Numbered from the stretch's first letter, positions 21,681 through 33,954 are shown. The stretch is 64,000 nucleotides of DNA from Plutella xylostella (GCF_932276165.1 NC_063984.1:1991501-2055500); one strand, 5' to 3'. The notes: generated by a model not told the origin, from the sequence alone. Translations and numbers: made by a program.

Positions 21681-22382
21681 AATGTTGTTAACACGGTATA
21701 TAGAAAACAAACATACAATTAATAATAAATCATATTAACAGAATGATCCCACTTGTTTTTAAAACTCTAAATAGTTTTGTAATGATTATCCTTGTAAGAT
21801 GTGTGATTTTAAAGTTGTGGTTTGATTGCAAATTAGAAAAAATATGCTGTTGGATGCTTTTATACTGTATTTTAATTTGTCATGTAAGTATTAATACTTT
21901 TTTAAGTCCAATAAAGTATTCATAATAAAATGTTGAGCACCCCTGCAATCTTGGATGGGGTAAATGCCACTACAAGAAATTAGGGTGGGTAGGTGCCATA
22001 GCCCCAAAAAATTTTGATCAAATAATTCTCCTTAACTAAGCGCAGTATTTAGTTTACAAGCTAATAATTAGCTACGTTAATAGTAATTCTATAAATTATA
22101 TCTACTTAAACTTTTAAAAAGCTCTTCCAAGCACACAAAAATAGTGAAAGAGGCATTAGCCCCACTAGGGGCTATTGCTCCTAAAAATTCCATTTTTTGT
22201 AGAAACGTCGTTTACACATAGAAGATATTTAAAATTCTACAAAATTGCATCAAAATATGAAACTAGATAAAATTTCCTAATATGTATCACAAGTTATAGC
22301 TTAATAGGGCGTTTAGTCTGTTTGTTATGATCAAATGACAATGAAAGTCAAAGTATTGTGGCGCAATGGCCCCGGTTGACCT

Positions 22383-24129
22383 TAATTGTGTAAATGTTCA
22401 CGCTGTGTCATTATCTTCAACGCATCTGTCAAGCGTGGAGATTATGGCATAACCTCGCCTACTTGAGAAGACCCACAGGAGGTTATAATAATAGTGCATT
22501 GTAATCGTATGTGTGTTTGTGTCATAATAAGCCCCAGGTTGGTCATAACAAGCACACCGTAAGGCTTTGGCCGAGTGGGAATTCTTTAATTGATAGCAAA
22601 GTCGGATCCAATTTCCTTTCATCTTTTTTTCAAGCGTACAAAACCTCAAGATTTCCCTGTGCGGCAGTGAATAGCAGACTCGTGTTCTGCATTTCCGGTG
22701 GAAGATGAGCGGTGGCTGAATGCTGGACTTGTACATCCAGTCCGGAAATTGACTCTTTGTTGAAGATACATTATTTATCAAATAATAAGGTGCAAGTCTG
22801 TTTTCCGTACTTCACCGTAAATAGGGAATATGCATGTATTTTTTTTATATTCTAATTGGGTAGTTTTACATCGATTATTTTGAGATTGACATACGTTACA
22901 TACTAGTTTACGTTTTACGTCACATCCGCCCTAAAAAATGCGTGACGTTTCTAAAGTTTGAGTTTACCGCAGTTTTTTTCTACTTTTCAACAATTATTTA
23001 CTTGCTCAGAAATAAATTATAATCAAAAATATTGATGGAGGCAGAATTTTGAAATAACAAAGTTTATAAAAAAATATATTTGACCTTGAATAATATTTGA
23101 AGACAACACAACGTGAACGTAATTTTGATATTAGTTTCGGTACTTTTATTTATTAAGGTGTTGCAAGAGTTTGTTATGGTAAGCCGAAATGCGGTGACAC
23201 AGCTGTTGATTTTGAACAACTTTTAGAGTGACATGCACAAAAAAAATTTAAACGCAATCGAATCAATTTCTTTCTTGCTTTGACACTATAATTTTAGACT
23301 AAGAGATCATACTCGTAGATTTAAATTTTGATTAATTTTATTTTTTGCTGCCAGCCACCCTTATTCTACCACTGTAAGACTCCTATTACATATTGCAATA
23401 TTTTTTTAGAAAAAGTGCTTCAGAAAGACCACCTGACTTTTTTTTTTTTTAGTTTTGTCTTGAATACCTTGCGGTAGTGTTACTATTCCGTAGCAGGGAG
23501 GTCACTCTCTTCGTATACGAACGAACGAACAAGCAATCTGCACGCTTAATGCAACGATATAGAGTCGTGGTTAGCGCCTCTGTTTTGCTTTTCCTGAGCT
23601 CAAGCGCTGCCGCCGCCGTCGCCACCTCCGTAGCGTTTATGTTGTAGCCTCGTAGCGAAATTCGTAGCAACTTTCGTAGCAACTTCGTAGTCATTTAGAC
23701 TTTACTTATGTTTTGTTTCAGTTGTCTGCAAGATTTTAAAAAATGATTCGAAGCATTATAACTGAGGTAAGCGCTGTGAATTCGTATGAACGAGCCCTCT
23801 TATTACTAATACGTAACCAATCACAATGTCATATGCCTCTCGCAAGAGAAAGAAACACTCAGAAAGACTAAAACACTCTTGTAATCATACATTCATTACA
23901 ATGCAGAGCTTTTTTTTTCTTCAAATTGCACAAATGTTATTCTGTATTTTCATTTTTCCCTGAAACCATATCGCAATAAGTTAACTTGATTCTCCTTGGT
24001 CCCCTAACACGATTTACGTTGGCTAAATAAAACTACAAAAATATAAACCACAAACGAGCAACGAAATCTAATAAAATCCTCAACAAACATACCCACTTAT
24101 ACGTTGTCAAACGTAATTGTGTAAACATG
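22383..24129. other. Intergenic with repeat fragments
   Basis: A 127-codon minus-strand frame (22398-22781) has no domain I recognise and is probably chance. 23155-23230 is a fragment of the CAGGGTGTTGC MITE (GGTGTTGCAAGAG, TAAGCCGAAA). 23490-23575 is a fragment of the GGAGGGTTACTC family. A CGTAGCAACTTTCGTAGCAA repeat lies near 23640-23690. Confidence 0.4.
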
Positions 24130-24716
24130 AAAAACCGGCCAAGTGCGAGTCGGGCTCGCGCACAAAGGGTTCCGTAGCAGCAAATATAATATTACAGTTA
24201 AATCAACCTATCTCAAAAACTATAAGAGATACTTTGATCAAACCAAAAATCGTTGAAAGAGTTAATTAGCATGCATCACCTCTATTTTTTTTAGAATTTT
24301 ATACCCCGTAGTTATAAAAATAGAGGGGGGGAGACATACTTTTTACGACTTTGAGAGCTGATATCTCAAAAACCGTTCACTTTAAGAAAAATGTTTTTTA
24401 GAAAACTTTATATCATTTTAAAAGAACTTTCCATTGATACCCCACACGGGTATGTACATCGAAAAAAAAATTTCATCCCTCAGTTACATGTATGGGGGGC
24501 CCCACCCCCAATTCTTTTTTTTACTATTTAGTGTCATATTTTTGTAGCGGTTCATACAACACATATTCCCATCAAATTTCATCACTGTAGTACTTATAGT
24601 TTCCGAGTAAATCGGCTGTGACAGACGGACAGACGGACAGACGGACAGACGGACAGACGGACATGACGAAACTATGAGGGTTCCGTTTTTGCCATTTTGG
24701 CTACGGAACCCTAAAA
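24130..24716. mobile_element. Common lepidopteran repeat (CCGGCCAAGTGCGAGTCGGG type)
   Basis: Starts AAAAACCGGCCAAGTGCGAG and ends GCTACGGAACCCTAAAAA. Subterminal AGGGTTCCGTAGC (24166) and GCTACGGAACCCT (24700) are inverted repeats. It includes a GACAGACG-type tandem repeat (24620-24662). I recognise it as a family seen near many lepidopteran loci; it is non-coding. Confidence 0.7.
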
Positions 24717-24767
24717 ATGGAAGAAGTGACTTCAGACATTTAGCGAAGAAAACAAATTATAGTTATT

Positions 24768-25234
24768 ATGAGAGTCATGGTTCTGCTGTTCGGTTGTGAA
24801 ACGTGGAGAGTTACTAAGGGATTGATGAACCAAATACAAGTGTTCGTCAACAAATCCCTGAGGTCGATCCAACGCATCTTCTGGCCGAACACAATCCGGA
24901 ACGCTGACCTGTGGAAAGTGTGCAAACAGTCGCCCATAGAGCAAGAAATCGCATTGCGAAAATGGAGATGGATCGGTCACACTATAAGAAGGGGAGCCGA
25001 TAACATGGCAAGCATCGCTTTCGAGTGGAAACCGCTAGGAGGCCATCGGAGACGCGGTCACCCTGTGCACACATGGCGGCGCACAGTGGATGGCGAGCTG
25101 CGAGCGCAAGGCCTGAGCTGGACGGAGGCCAGAGCGGTTGCTGAGGACAGGACGGCGTGGCGCACTCTCGTGAAGGCCCTCTGTACCACTGGGGTACCTT
25201 AGGACGACAACAACAACAACATGAGAGTCATGGT
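24768..25234 (+). mobile_element. 5'-truncated RTE-like LINE with 14-bp target duplication
   Basis: ATGAGAGTCATGGT occurs at 24768-24781 and again at 25221-25234, directly flanking a 439-bp insert that ends in a GACAACAACAACAAC tail. This is the signature of target-primed insertion with 5' truncation. Confidence 0.85.
24782..25202 (+). pseudogene. LINE ORF2 C-terminal fragment
   Basis: About 139 codons, open to a stop at 25200. It shows the segment found after the RT core in RTE-like LINEs: FGCETWRVTK, SLRSIQRIFWP, KWRWIGHTIRR and GHPVHTWRRTVDGEL. Its apparent start ATG belongs to the duplicated target site and not to the LINE. No catalytic RT motif remains, so it is inactive. Confidence 0.8.
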
Positions 25235-27235
25235 GACAGGCTCTCATTCGTGAGTCCGTGGATTGAAATTAAAATAAAATTCCTACTTGGATACTCTAAT
25301 TACACAACATGTGCTCACTTACATAGCGGCCACTGGACGCACGCCTTCGTTACCCTTAAATAGATGTTTTTACTCCATCCTGCAAGTAAGAACCCCTACA
25401 CCTGCTATGTACCAATAAATTCTTTAGATATAAGGAATTTAAGTACCTACATTATAACACGAACCGTATTATGGTGAAAGAAATAATCATGAGGACACCC
25501 GCATATCTAAATTCTAGATTGTTGATCTACCCTAAGTGCATTGTACTAATTTAAAATCGGCCATACGGCTGGATCCTACCAAACTCTCTGCTCAGCCCCC
25601 TGAAACTTAGATTTTTTGTGAGCAAGGATGACGTTTCTGCCAAAAAAAATTTCAAGTTGTATTTCACTTCACGTCACTTCTTCTTAAAACAGTTGTTACA
25701 CGAGACGATCGCTATCAACTCGCTCCATTGTTTGGCTAAACTTATTATCTCGAAAATATGCTTCCGAAGACAATATTTTCGCTTATCATTGGTAATTTAT
25801 GCGAGAAGTTTTGGAAAGTTGGTCACTTGGAGACGGCCGAGAAGCAGATGTCGATAGTGATAAAGATTCTTGGCTTTTTGAGATAGAATCGGAGTGCGCT
25901 TAACGAAAGTTCTCGATCGAGTTTGGTTTCAGAAGTAAGCGCGTTATTGATGTAAGTTGGTTGTTTCTTAAAGTTAGATGGAGACTTTTGTAATGAATGA
26001 TTATTATTTCATTTTCTTAATAGGTTTTTTATTTGGTTTGAATATCAACATATTGAATTAAGTATAACGTTTATAATTCAACAGTCAAATCAAAAGATAC
26101 GATAGAATAGCAACCCCAAGCTTCAGCAAGCGACAATCAAACCCCACTGCCACCCCCCATATTTCATTAGACCCGCAGCAAAGATGTTAAATACAGGAGC
26201 ATATAAAAATTGCATAATATCCATACGTACATTTTCAAGATATTAGATTGGGGTTAGGCACACTCCAAACGCGTAGGGGACGAAAATTGTTCCCGAGTAC
26301 TCGACTGGAGTAATGTAGGGAAATTTGCGACCCTTTTATATCGTCAAACAATATTTGCGAATAAATTGAGAGGGAAAATTTTAAATTATTTTGATGGTAC
26401 GCTGAACAATCTAATTTCACTTGTTATTGTTGCGCGGCCGTGCGGGGCTTGAGGCTCGAGACTTGAGGCTTGCAGTTCGTTTTCAGATACCGCTGCATAA
26501 TTGGAAATACATTTCGACTGTTTTTAATCTTGTGTTCGTGACATGATTCGTATTTTGGTTGGCTGAAGATTCATTGACTACATGAGTTTAAATAGGCGTC
26601 ATCATCTTTAGATCGTCTACAGGACATGACCCAGACACTAGGTAGGGTAAACTCCGTATTGCAACTTATTACTGCAGCGGTTAGGGAATATTTATACTAA
26701 TGTATAATGTGAAGATTGCATGGAGATTTTTCTTGAATATTTCGTTTCTTTTTCAAATGTATACAATTACTAAGTTGTCCCTAAAACAAAAACCTACTCT
26801 TTGTTTTAGGGACCACTTATTACTTTAATTACTTTATTCAGTATGTTACAACAAAAGTAAAATGAGAGGTTTAAATTGAAAACGACCGTATAAACAACCA
26901 TCAGCCACCCCAACGCCCATATCTCACGCAGCCGTCATACATACTTTGATTAATTACTTTTACAGCGACATGCTTTCATGGCTAACATGTCCATCCGCAC
27001 ATAATTCCATTCGGCTGTGGCCATCTAGGGCGTAAAGACAGCTCACATATCAGCTAAAGCAGTACAGTCCATTTACGAAGTCATGAAAATTAAGAGTTCT
27101 CCATACATTTATGAATGGTTCCGTTTGGTCCGATACGAACGATACCAATACGTGGACGCTATCCTTAAAGCACACTTCATACGTCACTCGCAGTGGCTTC
27201 TTTGCTCTACTCTTATAACTTTGTCAACGACCTTA
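25235..27235. other. Intergenic
   Basis: No gene recognised. A perfect small hairpin GTCCCTAAAACAAA / TTTGTTTTAGGGAC lies at 26777-26813. Open frames are short and lack coding features. Confidence 0.35.
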
Positions 27236-27326
27236 GTTAACCCTTCAACTGTGTGTTGATAACTATAGTTTAACCCTTCAACTGTGCGTTGATAACTATA
27301 GTTTAACCCTTCAACTGTGCGTTGAT
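27236..27326. repeat. 33-bp minisatellite, 2.8 units
   Basis: Unit GTTTAACCCTTCAACTGTGC plus GTTGATAACTATA, repeated head to tail with two or three substitutions. The unit length is a multiple of three, which keeps a minus-strand frame open, but nothing else supports coding. Confidence 0.75.
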
Positions 27327-28971
27327 GCCTCGCGCGTCCAGAGCTGGCGTACTGCGTCGTTGGTAAACACTGGGCCATAAGGCCGTTTCGGCTTCGGCCA
27401 CATTTGTCACGCGCCTCAACCGCACTCCCGGAACATTTATCATGCGTTCTCGCCAGCCAGAATTGGACAAAGATTATGACGTAATGGTTTCGAAAGTACA
27501 TAAATAGAAGATTACTCTCCGATAATTTTAGACAGTAAATATAGGAACTTATCTCTTAAGAAAATTCTCTTTAAGTTGGATACATCCGGAATAATACAAT
27601 TATCCCATTTTTAAACTATTTAACCTTTCCGTGGTATGTGTACGACTATAGAGCGATGAAAATAACCTTGTGTGATGGTGTCTTGCTCTGATCTACACAT
27701 TTACGTAGATACCTACAAAGAATTACCAAAAACTTACAAAGGACAAGTGTACAATCTCCAATCTCAGTGACCTAGCAAGTTACTGATTGAGCTTAACCTA
27801 AAATAACCTACATATCTATTACGAAAAGCCAAAGAAGATATCTCATCTATGTCCTTAGCCTATCTTTGACGCCCCCTCAAGTCAGCATCTGTTGGTAGGT
27901 GTCCGTAGCCTCACGACCGTCTGCACAGTGTCGCGCTAAAATATTACCAAATATTACCACTTATTACCTTTCCCTGGATATTACCGCAGACGCCGTTTGA
28001 GGGTTATAAGTGTTTCGGCAATTTATGGTCGACTCTTGCCCCTTGACCTCACGCAATTTTGGGAATGGGTCTATCTATAGTCTATACTTATGTTGTTTTC
28101 CTGTTTGTTGTGGTCTTTATTCGTTGTGGCATAAGGGGGAATATCGATGGACTTTGTGGTTCAGAAGGGGGATGATTTGAGGTGTCATAGAATTTTATGT
28201 TGCACGATGCATCTGGAATTTTAATAGAATTTGTGAGTGTAATATGTAGTTAGCTTTTGATCCACACTTTATACTGCACAAAAATACATGAAAATCATCT
28301 TCTACATACATTTATACGAATCGCCTCGTTCTATCTACGATCTCGGCAGTCCCCAATGCTCAATGGAGCGAGCTCTACCAAATCTAACATTTACATTATA
28401 ACCCGACTAGATGATGGAGTTGACTAGTTAGTGCCATTTCACACCACACATGTGACCCCTTTTAGACACACGCTGTAAATGCATTCAGTGGTACGTGAAA
28501 TTTCAAATAACATAATATTCTCTTGCGAAAAAATACACCGGTGACCACTCAAATATTATGAAACAAAAATATTATTTCAACATTAGAACCAAGCGATGTA
28601 CTCAAAACCCTATAAAACAATATGTATCCTGCATCCTGCACTCATTGTTAAAATACTACCTAACAACCTAACAGAACTTAACAAATAAAAACAGAATAAA
28701 ATAATTATTTATTCCGTAATATTTATTTAGTCTAAAATTTAGGTACTTCCACCACAACTCATATAAATTATGTTAAAAGTGTCTATCCCATCTAAATGTT
28801 ATCTGGTGAGGATTGCTTTAACCAATAAGGACACCTTTGGTGGTATATTAAAATTTGTTTTGTTTTTAATTACTCTCATGGCGCAAATTAAATCGTATTC
28901 TATTCTAAATTCACATGCGTACTTCCACCCGAGCAGCGACGGCACGTTACGTGGTTACGTGCTCATAAGTA
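27327..28971. other. Intergenic
   Basis: Nothing firm. 28785-28835 resembles the possible LINE tail at 4543-4590. A 98-codon plus-strand frame (28770-29066) overlaps a local duplication and is not convincing as a gene. Confidence 0.35.
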
Positions 28972-29122
28972 CGCAAGTTGACGACGTCATTAAGCCGGAT
29001 GATTGTGTTACCTGCAGCCGACACAAGCATAACTTACTGTATTATTGTCGCAGTACATCGCAGTAGGATAGCAGAGTCCTGTCAGCTGTTATAATATTGT
29101 AACTGTCTGGGATTCAACGGGT
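28972..29122 (+). repeat. 151-bp direct repeat, copy 1
   Basis: Almost identical (one mismatch seen) to 29361-29511. Begins CGCAAGTTGACGACGTCATT. Confidence 0.85.
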
Positions 29123-29132
29123 TTGGCACTAT

Positions 29133-29289
29133 GTTTTTAATCTCAGATACTAAATTGACTTGACAGATTCTGAACGGTTCTGCAACAGTCGATTGTCCCG
29201 CTAAAAGAATGATACGTTACTTAATCGCGGAACAATCGACTGTTGATGAACCGTCCAGAATCTGTCAATTTGGTATCTGAGATTAAAAA
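29133..29289. mobile_element. Hairpin MITE between the direct repeats
   Basis: TTTTTAATCTCAGATACTAA at the left is mirrored by GGTATCTGAGATTAAAAA at the right; inner arms include CAGTCGATTGT and ACAATCGACTG. About 157 bp. Confidence 0.75.
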
Positions 29290-29360
29290 GCAGACTTTAG
29301 GCTGGGTGTGTCTCATTGTGTAATGAGAAGGCCAGCAGGAAAGTCATTCATAGGTATGTG

Positions 29361-29511
29361 CGCAAGTTGACGACGTCATTAAGCCGGATGATTGTGTTAC
29401 CTGCAGCCGACACAAGCATAACTTACTGTATTATTGTCGCAGTACATCGCAGCAGGATAGCAGAGTCCTGTCAGCTGTTATAATATTGTAACTGTCTGGG
29501 ATTCAACGGGT
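29361..29511 (+). repeat. 151-bp direct repeat, copy 2
   Basis: Second copy of 28972-29122, same orientation, with different flanks on both sides. Confidence 0.85.
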
Positions 29512-29543
29512 GCCAACGCTGTTGTGTAATGAATATAAGGTTA

Positions 29544-29775
29544 TACAGAGTGTTACAAAAAGGATATGCTAAGCCGAAAGAGGGTGACTCAGGGGGTCAT
29601 TCTGAACAACTTTTGTTCTACGAGTTTTGGAAATTCGCAAAAATATTCGTTATCCATAGTAAAAAGTGACGTGACTAACAAAGTTTCTATGGAAAAGGAA
29701 ATATTTTTTTCCTTTTGGGTGACTCCCTGAGTGACACCCTTTCGGCTTAGCATACCCTTTTTACAACACCCTGTA
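29544..29775. mobile_element. CAGGGTGTTGC MITE
   Basis: TACAGAGTGTTACAAAAAGG at the left, CCTTTTTACAACACCCTGTA at the right, TA at each end. The internal hairpin has GGGTGACTCAG / CTGAGTGACACCC. Same family as 41252-41513. Confidence 0.8.
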
Positions 29776-31647
29776 TTGTTTCAGGTACCTACTGATCAAG
29801 AGGCTGTTTGTGCTGTTGATTAAATGCTAGACAACATAACAGTATCCTGTGATGAATATTTAAGCACTTATTTGAGCAAGTAAAGCCAATGGGGGTTATC
29901 ATAATGTACTTATTTGTGACAATTTTTCGGTATCTAACATGATAATTCCTTGAAATTACCAGTATTGCACTGGCCTTGTGTAGGCCAACGAGAAAATTGA
30001 TTCTATTTCTAAATACATTGTAGAAAGTAAATAAATTTCAGCTGAAAAAATAAAATAAATATAGCTATTTTAATTTTTTCCCTTATACACACAATATATT
30101 CATAGCATAACATAAAATTAAGTTACCAAAGCTTCATTCAATTACTTGTTACATTACAACATTACAAGATGGAGTAACAAACTCAAACATATCTTTGATC
30201 TAACAATGATGCTAGATTAGTAATAAATTATAAATTTCTCCATGCTCCTAAAATAATTAGTTATATTCCTAAGGGATTCCATAATACTGAGGGTGGTTCA
30301 TAGAATTCGGTTGCGTAAATGCAAATACGCTGTTCAGCATAGCACGAAGCTATTACTTAGCGCACAAAAGGGAATACTTGAATGCTAGAACTAGGAATAG
30401 TCGTGCATGAACCCACGAATGTTAATTCTGTCTTTCCGGCTCCAGAATGATTTACTTCTTATGTAAAGTGAACACAAATAACAATTTGTTTAGGTATAAA
30501 AATTGGTTAATAATTGTTGCAATTCTAGAGGCATGAATTTCAATGTCGATAATGAAATTTTTCATAATAATAGAATTAACTTTACAAATCCGATCATTAA
30601 GTAAAATTTCAAAGAAACAATTTGGCGTCGTGACAATGTCTGCAGAATCGCTAGATCGCTACCAATGATGGGACACTTAGTTATTAATCAGTAAGAAACT
30701 TTAGGTACTCTGATAAATAATAAAATAGAATATAGGTACTTACATTTATTTGTATTTTTTTATTCAAACCAACGCGATATCGTTGTCACGTACTGCGACA
30801 AATTATCATCGTCATTAAGTAACGGTAATAAATGATAGAGTTTATCAATACGCAACCATGCAACAGTCCGGGTCATAATCAAAATTTGTTTCAATATTAA
30901 ACGTATTTAGATTGGCAACACAAGAGTTTGAGGGGGAACTCTGTTATTAAACAATTAATAAATGTTTGATGTACGCGGTGTGACTGTTTATTAATTAACA
31001 AATTTTTGGTCAGATAATTAAGTGGTTCACTAAAAAAGCCAATGCCACTAAACTGATTTTATCGGCTTTTCATGGTTCAGGGTTTATATTTTACCGCTAT
31101 ATTTTTAAACGTATTTTTATACTGGAGTTCATCTGAATTGAATACAGGCACTATTGGCTGACGATTACAAAATTTTACAATTTACCTACTTAAATCGGTC
31201 GTGTAATACTCCCATCACGTGTTCCCTCCCGTTCTTTATTCAAATTCAATTTAAACTAAAGGTGGGTTTACAAAACTCTCAACATGAATTTATTGATAAA
31301 GCCGGGTGCACACCTGTACCGGGACAAACGGCTCGCCAGAGATTCGTCCGATATTACATGAGCGAGTTTGAATTGCAGATTTAAGCGCTTTAGAGCAATG
31401 CAAATACTGAGATCCACAGGCCATTGTCCTGCTGGGCCGACCCGCACACTGCGCAGTGGGAGAAGAGAAGGATTTATTTAGGATGCCCGCACACGAATTA
31501 CTTTTTTACCCGACTGCCGAAGGAGGAGGGTAATTTAATGTTTTAAGTATTGTTAATTGAACCAATTTTTCTGTCTCCTGATTTAAATACTATTTCGGGG
31601 CAACTTATTGTAGGACATGTACATTTTGTACATAGGTTGCACTATTA
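29776..31647. other. Intergenic
   Basis: AT-rich, no gene seen. 31500-31545 holds TTTTTACCCGACTGCCGAAG, the end of a common lepidopteran repeat also seen in reverse at 57168-57190. Confidence 0.35.
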
Positions 31648-31830
31648 AAGAAAGAAAGAAAGACACATTTATTTGACACACTGAGACAGGATAATAAGAC
31701 AGAAAAAGAAAATTAATACATATACAGAACAAACAAAACAAATAAAGGTTGCTGTCCAGAGTGTCAAAACGGCACCAGCTCAGAATATGCTGTGGACAGT
31801 GAAGCCACTGCGCTAGTTTTCAGCAGCTAT
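31648..31830 (-). mobile_element. Retroposon 3' end with (CTTT)n tail, second copy
   Basis: Same order as at 7674-7880: GTTGCTGTCCAGAGTGTCAA, an AT-rich part, TTTATTTGACACACTGAGAC and an AAAG run (plus-strand view). Confidence 0.55.
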
Positions 31831-32131
31831 TGCAATGAGTACGTTCTATTTTCCTGCGACCTTATGGTTGTAAGCATTTTCTACAGGATTTCGTAGTAAG
31901 CATGATAATTTAGATAATGCTATGAGACACTCATATCTCGTTCATATAAAATCGAGTCGCGTGTTCTTGCAAAATGATCTTTCTTTGTGTTACGAGTTTA
32001 TGACTAGGTACGGTCATGTGAAGAGAAACCTGGCCCCTCTCATAGTAACATTACTTCTTACTTTTGAGAGGGGTCAGATTTATCTGCTTTATACTGTACA
32101 TTATGACAGGCCACTCACTTGGCTTGGTTGT

Positions 32132-32276
32132 TGAAGTATTTGCGGGTTAGCAATTAATTATAAATAATAATACATATACGTGTTTGTTGTGAAACGGCCA
32201 TTTTATTTGTTAGCGTGACAAGAGGTCACCATAGACTCATAGACTCCATAGAGGTTGATCATAGACAAACACATCA
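32132..32276 (-). repeat. LTR (3' LTR in element orientation)
   Basis: Differs from its partner at two positions by eye. Contains AATAAA on the minus strand. Confidence 0.85.
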
Positions 32277-32454
32277 TTCCTCCACCTTTAATTGTAAAAC
32301 TAAAATATAACCTAAAAAACAGTATACTAAAATATGATATCAAATATTGTATAAGTATAAAACATATGCTAGGAAACTTTAAACCAAGTAAATTATGCGC
32401 CTACTAAATTAACACTTTATAAAGCATGACTTATCCGCACTTCTTCTCCCCCAA

Positions 32455-33276
32455 TAGGGTAACGTAACGTACCTAGGGACATTTTCGACTACCCCAACTT
32501 TGAATGAAGCTATCGCAGCGTACAACTAAGATATTAATGTGAATTTTTCTTTATTCGGTAGGATATATAATCTATTATCACTAGTATTTGTGCTAAAGCT
32601 TTAGTGTGGCCAGATTTTATTAAATTAAGATAAAAGTAAAAATGCTTGTTTTGACCCAAGGTACGTTACACGTTTGTACCTTGGGACACTGTTTCCTATA
32701 GCTTTGTACTATGGAAAATGTAAACTTCTAAATAACGCCTTATATCTCTGTTCTTATTGATTTACTGCATCTCTCTTCTGTCTAGTTTCACTCTGGCACT
32801 AATAAGAACAGAGATATAAGGCGTTATTTAGATGTTTGCATTTTCCATAGTACAAAGCCATAGGAAACAGTGTCCCAAGGTACAAATTTAATCGTGTCCC
32901 AAGGTACAAAAAAGCAATATTTAACCAAATTTTAAATTTCTTTATTTTTAATTAATAGGAATCTTTCAGATAATTGCCATGTCATAAAATTAAATAACTG
33001 AAAAGTTATACGTGACATCCATGTCTTTATTTTGAGCATGACTCAATGAGATAAAGCAACACAAAAAACTATACAAAAGCTACTTTTGACTCCAAAAAAC
33101 TTCATATTGTCTTCACCACACACTCGATGCTAGTATGATCACGAGACTCACTAGTTTTGCCAAGCGAGTAAAATACTATACCTAGGGTAGAATTTTAATG
33201 TGTTTATATAGCCCGTTTTTAAAATACAATCAATGTCCCGAGGTACAAGCGTCCCAAGGTACGTTACGTTACCCTA
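32455..33276. mobile_element. TA-flanked DNA element inside the LTR element
   Basis: Ends TAGGGTAACGTAACGTACC and GGTACGTTACGTTACCCTA are inverted, with TA at both borders (822 bp). The internal GTCCCAAGGTAC motif recurs at least four times. A large hairpin (32674-32887) lies within it. No transposase frame. Confidence 0.75.
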
Positions 33277-33809
33277 CCATTTTAACAACAAAGAACAGTC
33301 GTGGACGTTCGTCCGCCTGATCGCGGCCTATTATCCGCCGGGCGCGTCCACCGCGGCCGCAGCTGAGTCGCGCACCGCCTCGCGGCACACCGCCTGCTCC
33401 CTCGCTGCGTGTACCCACACCAAGGGCCTCGGCCTCTCTGCTGCATGCCGCCTGCTCTTGAATCTTGATATATTTCCTTCTTGGTGGTCTAGCGCGCCTG
33501 TCACACTCGCCGCTTGATGTCCCACCTCAAAAGTCTTGGGAAAAGATATTGGCCGCGTGCACTTCGGGTATCTTCATCACCGGTAGCTGATCGCGCGCCG
33601 GTCTCGTGCCTGTGGCTCGGTCCCGACGCGCCTGCCCCGGCCGTCCTCGAAGTTGCAGCGAACCGCGAGCCTCTTGACTCGCATCTCTCGCCCGCTGCTC
33701 AGCTTGTCATTTTGCGACCTGCCCACATGTATCATTTTCGCTTCCCGCCAAATTTAACTTATTCACATTTCACCCGTGGTGCGTAAATTTTATCCGTCCT
33801 CGTCGCCAT

Positions 33810-33954
33810 TGAAGTTTTTGCGGGTTAGCAATTAATTATAAATAATAATACATATACGTGTTTGTTGTAAAACGGCCATTTTATTTGTTAGCGTGACAAG
33901 AGGTCACCATAGACTCATAGACTCCATAGAGGTTGATCATAGACAAACACATCA
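33810..33954 (-). repeat. LTR (5' LTR in element orientation)
   Basis: Partner of 32132-32276. The primer site lies directly below it at 33794-33808, read on the minus strand. Confidence 0.85.

Larger units (their letters stand above)
19993..22382. mobile_element. 2.4-kb TIR element with GGTCAACCGGGGCCA ends
   Basis: Left end GGTCAACCGGGGCCAAGTCG, right end GCGCAATGGCCCCGGTTGACC, matching as inverted repeats of about 15-18 bp. Flanks TATATTGTG and TTAATTGTG could be a degenerate 9-bp target duplication. Inside, a motif of the form GGGG(C/T)nA(A/T)TGCC recurs on both strands near 20018, 20380, 20400, 20425, 21955, 21990, 22155 and 22165. I find no transposase. About 1.2 kb of it is later insertions. 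I cannot name the superfamily. Confidence 0.65.
32132..33954 (-). mobile_element. Small non-autonomous LTR retrotransposon, gypsy-like
   Basis: 145-bp direct repeats at 32132-32276 and 33810-33954 start TG and end CA, and are flanked by the 5-bp target duplication GTTGT. On the minus strand the 5' LTR is followed after one base by TGGCGACGAGGACGG, which nearly complements the 3' end of a serine tRNA as I remember it. A polypurine tract AAAGGTGGAGGAA directly precedes the 3' LTR. Without a later DNA insertion the interior is only about 0.7 kb and has no gag or pol frame. The tRNA-Ser primer site suggests a gypsy/mag relation; this is inference. Confidence 0.85.

Noticed and set aside
22398..22781. 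127-codon minus-strand frame
   Set aside because: No recognisable motif and ordinary composition; compatible with chance.
24620..24662. GACGGACA tandem repeat as a CRISPR-like array
   Set aside because: Simple head-to-tail microsatellite without spacers, part of a known eukaryotic repeat.
28770..29066. 98-codon plus-strand frame
   Set aside because: Overlaps a probable LINE tail and a duplicated segment; no domain or splice context.
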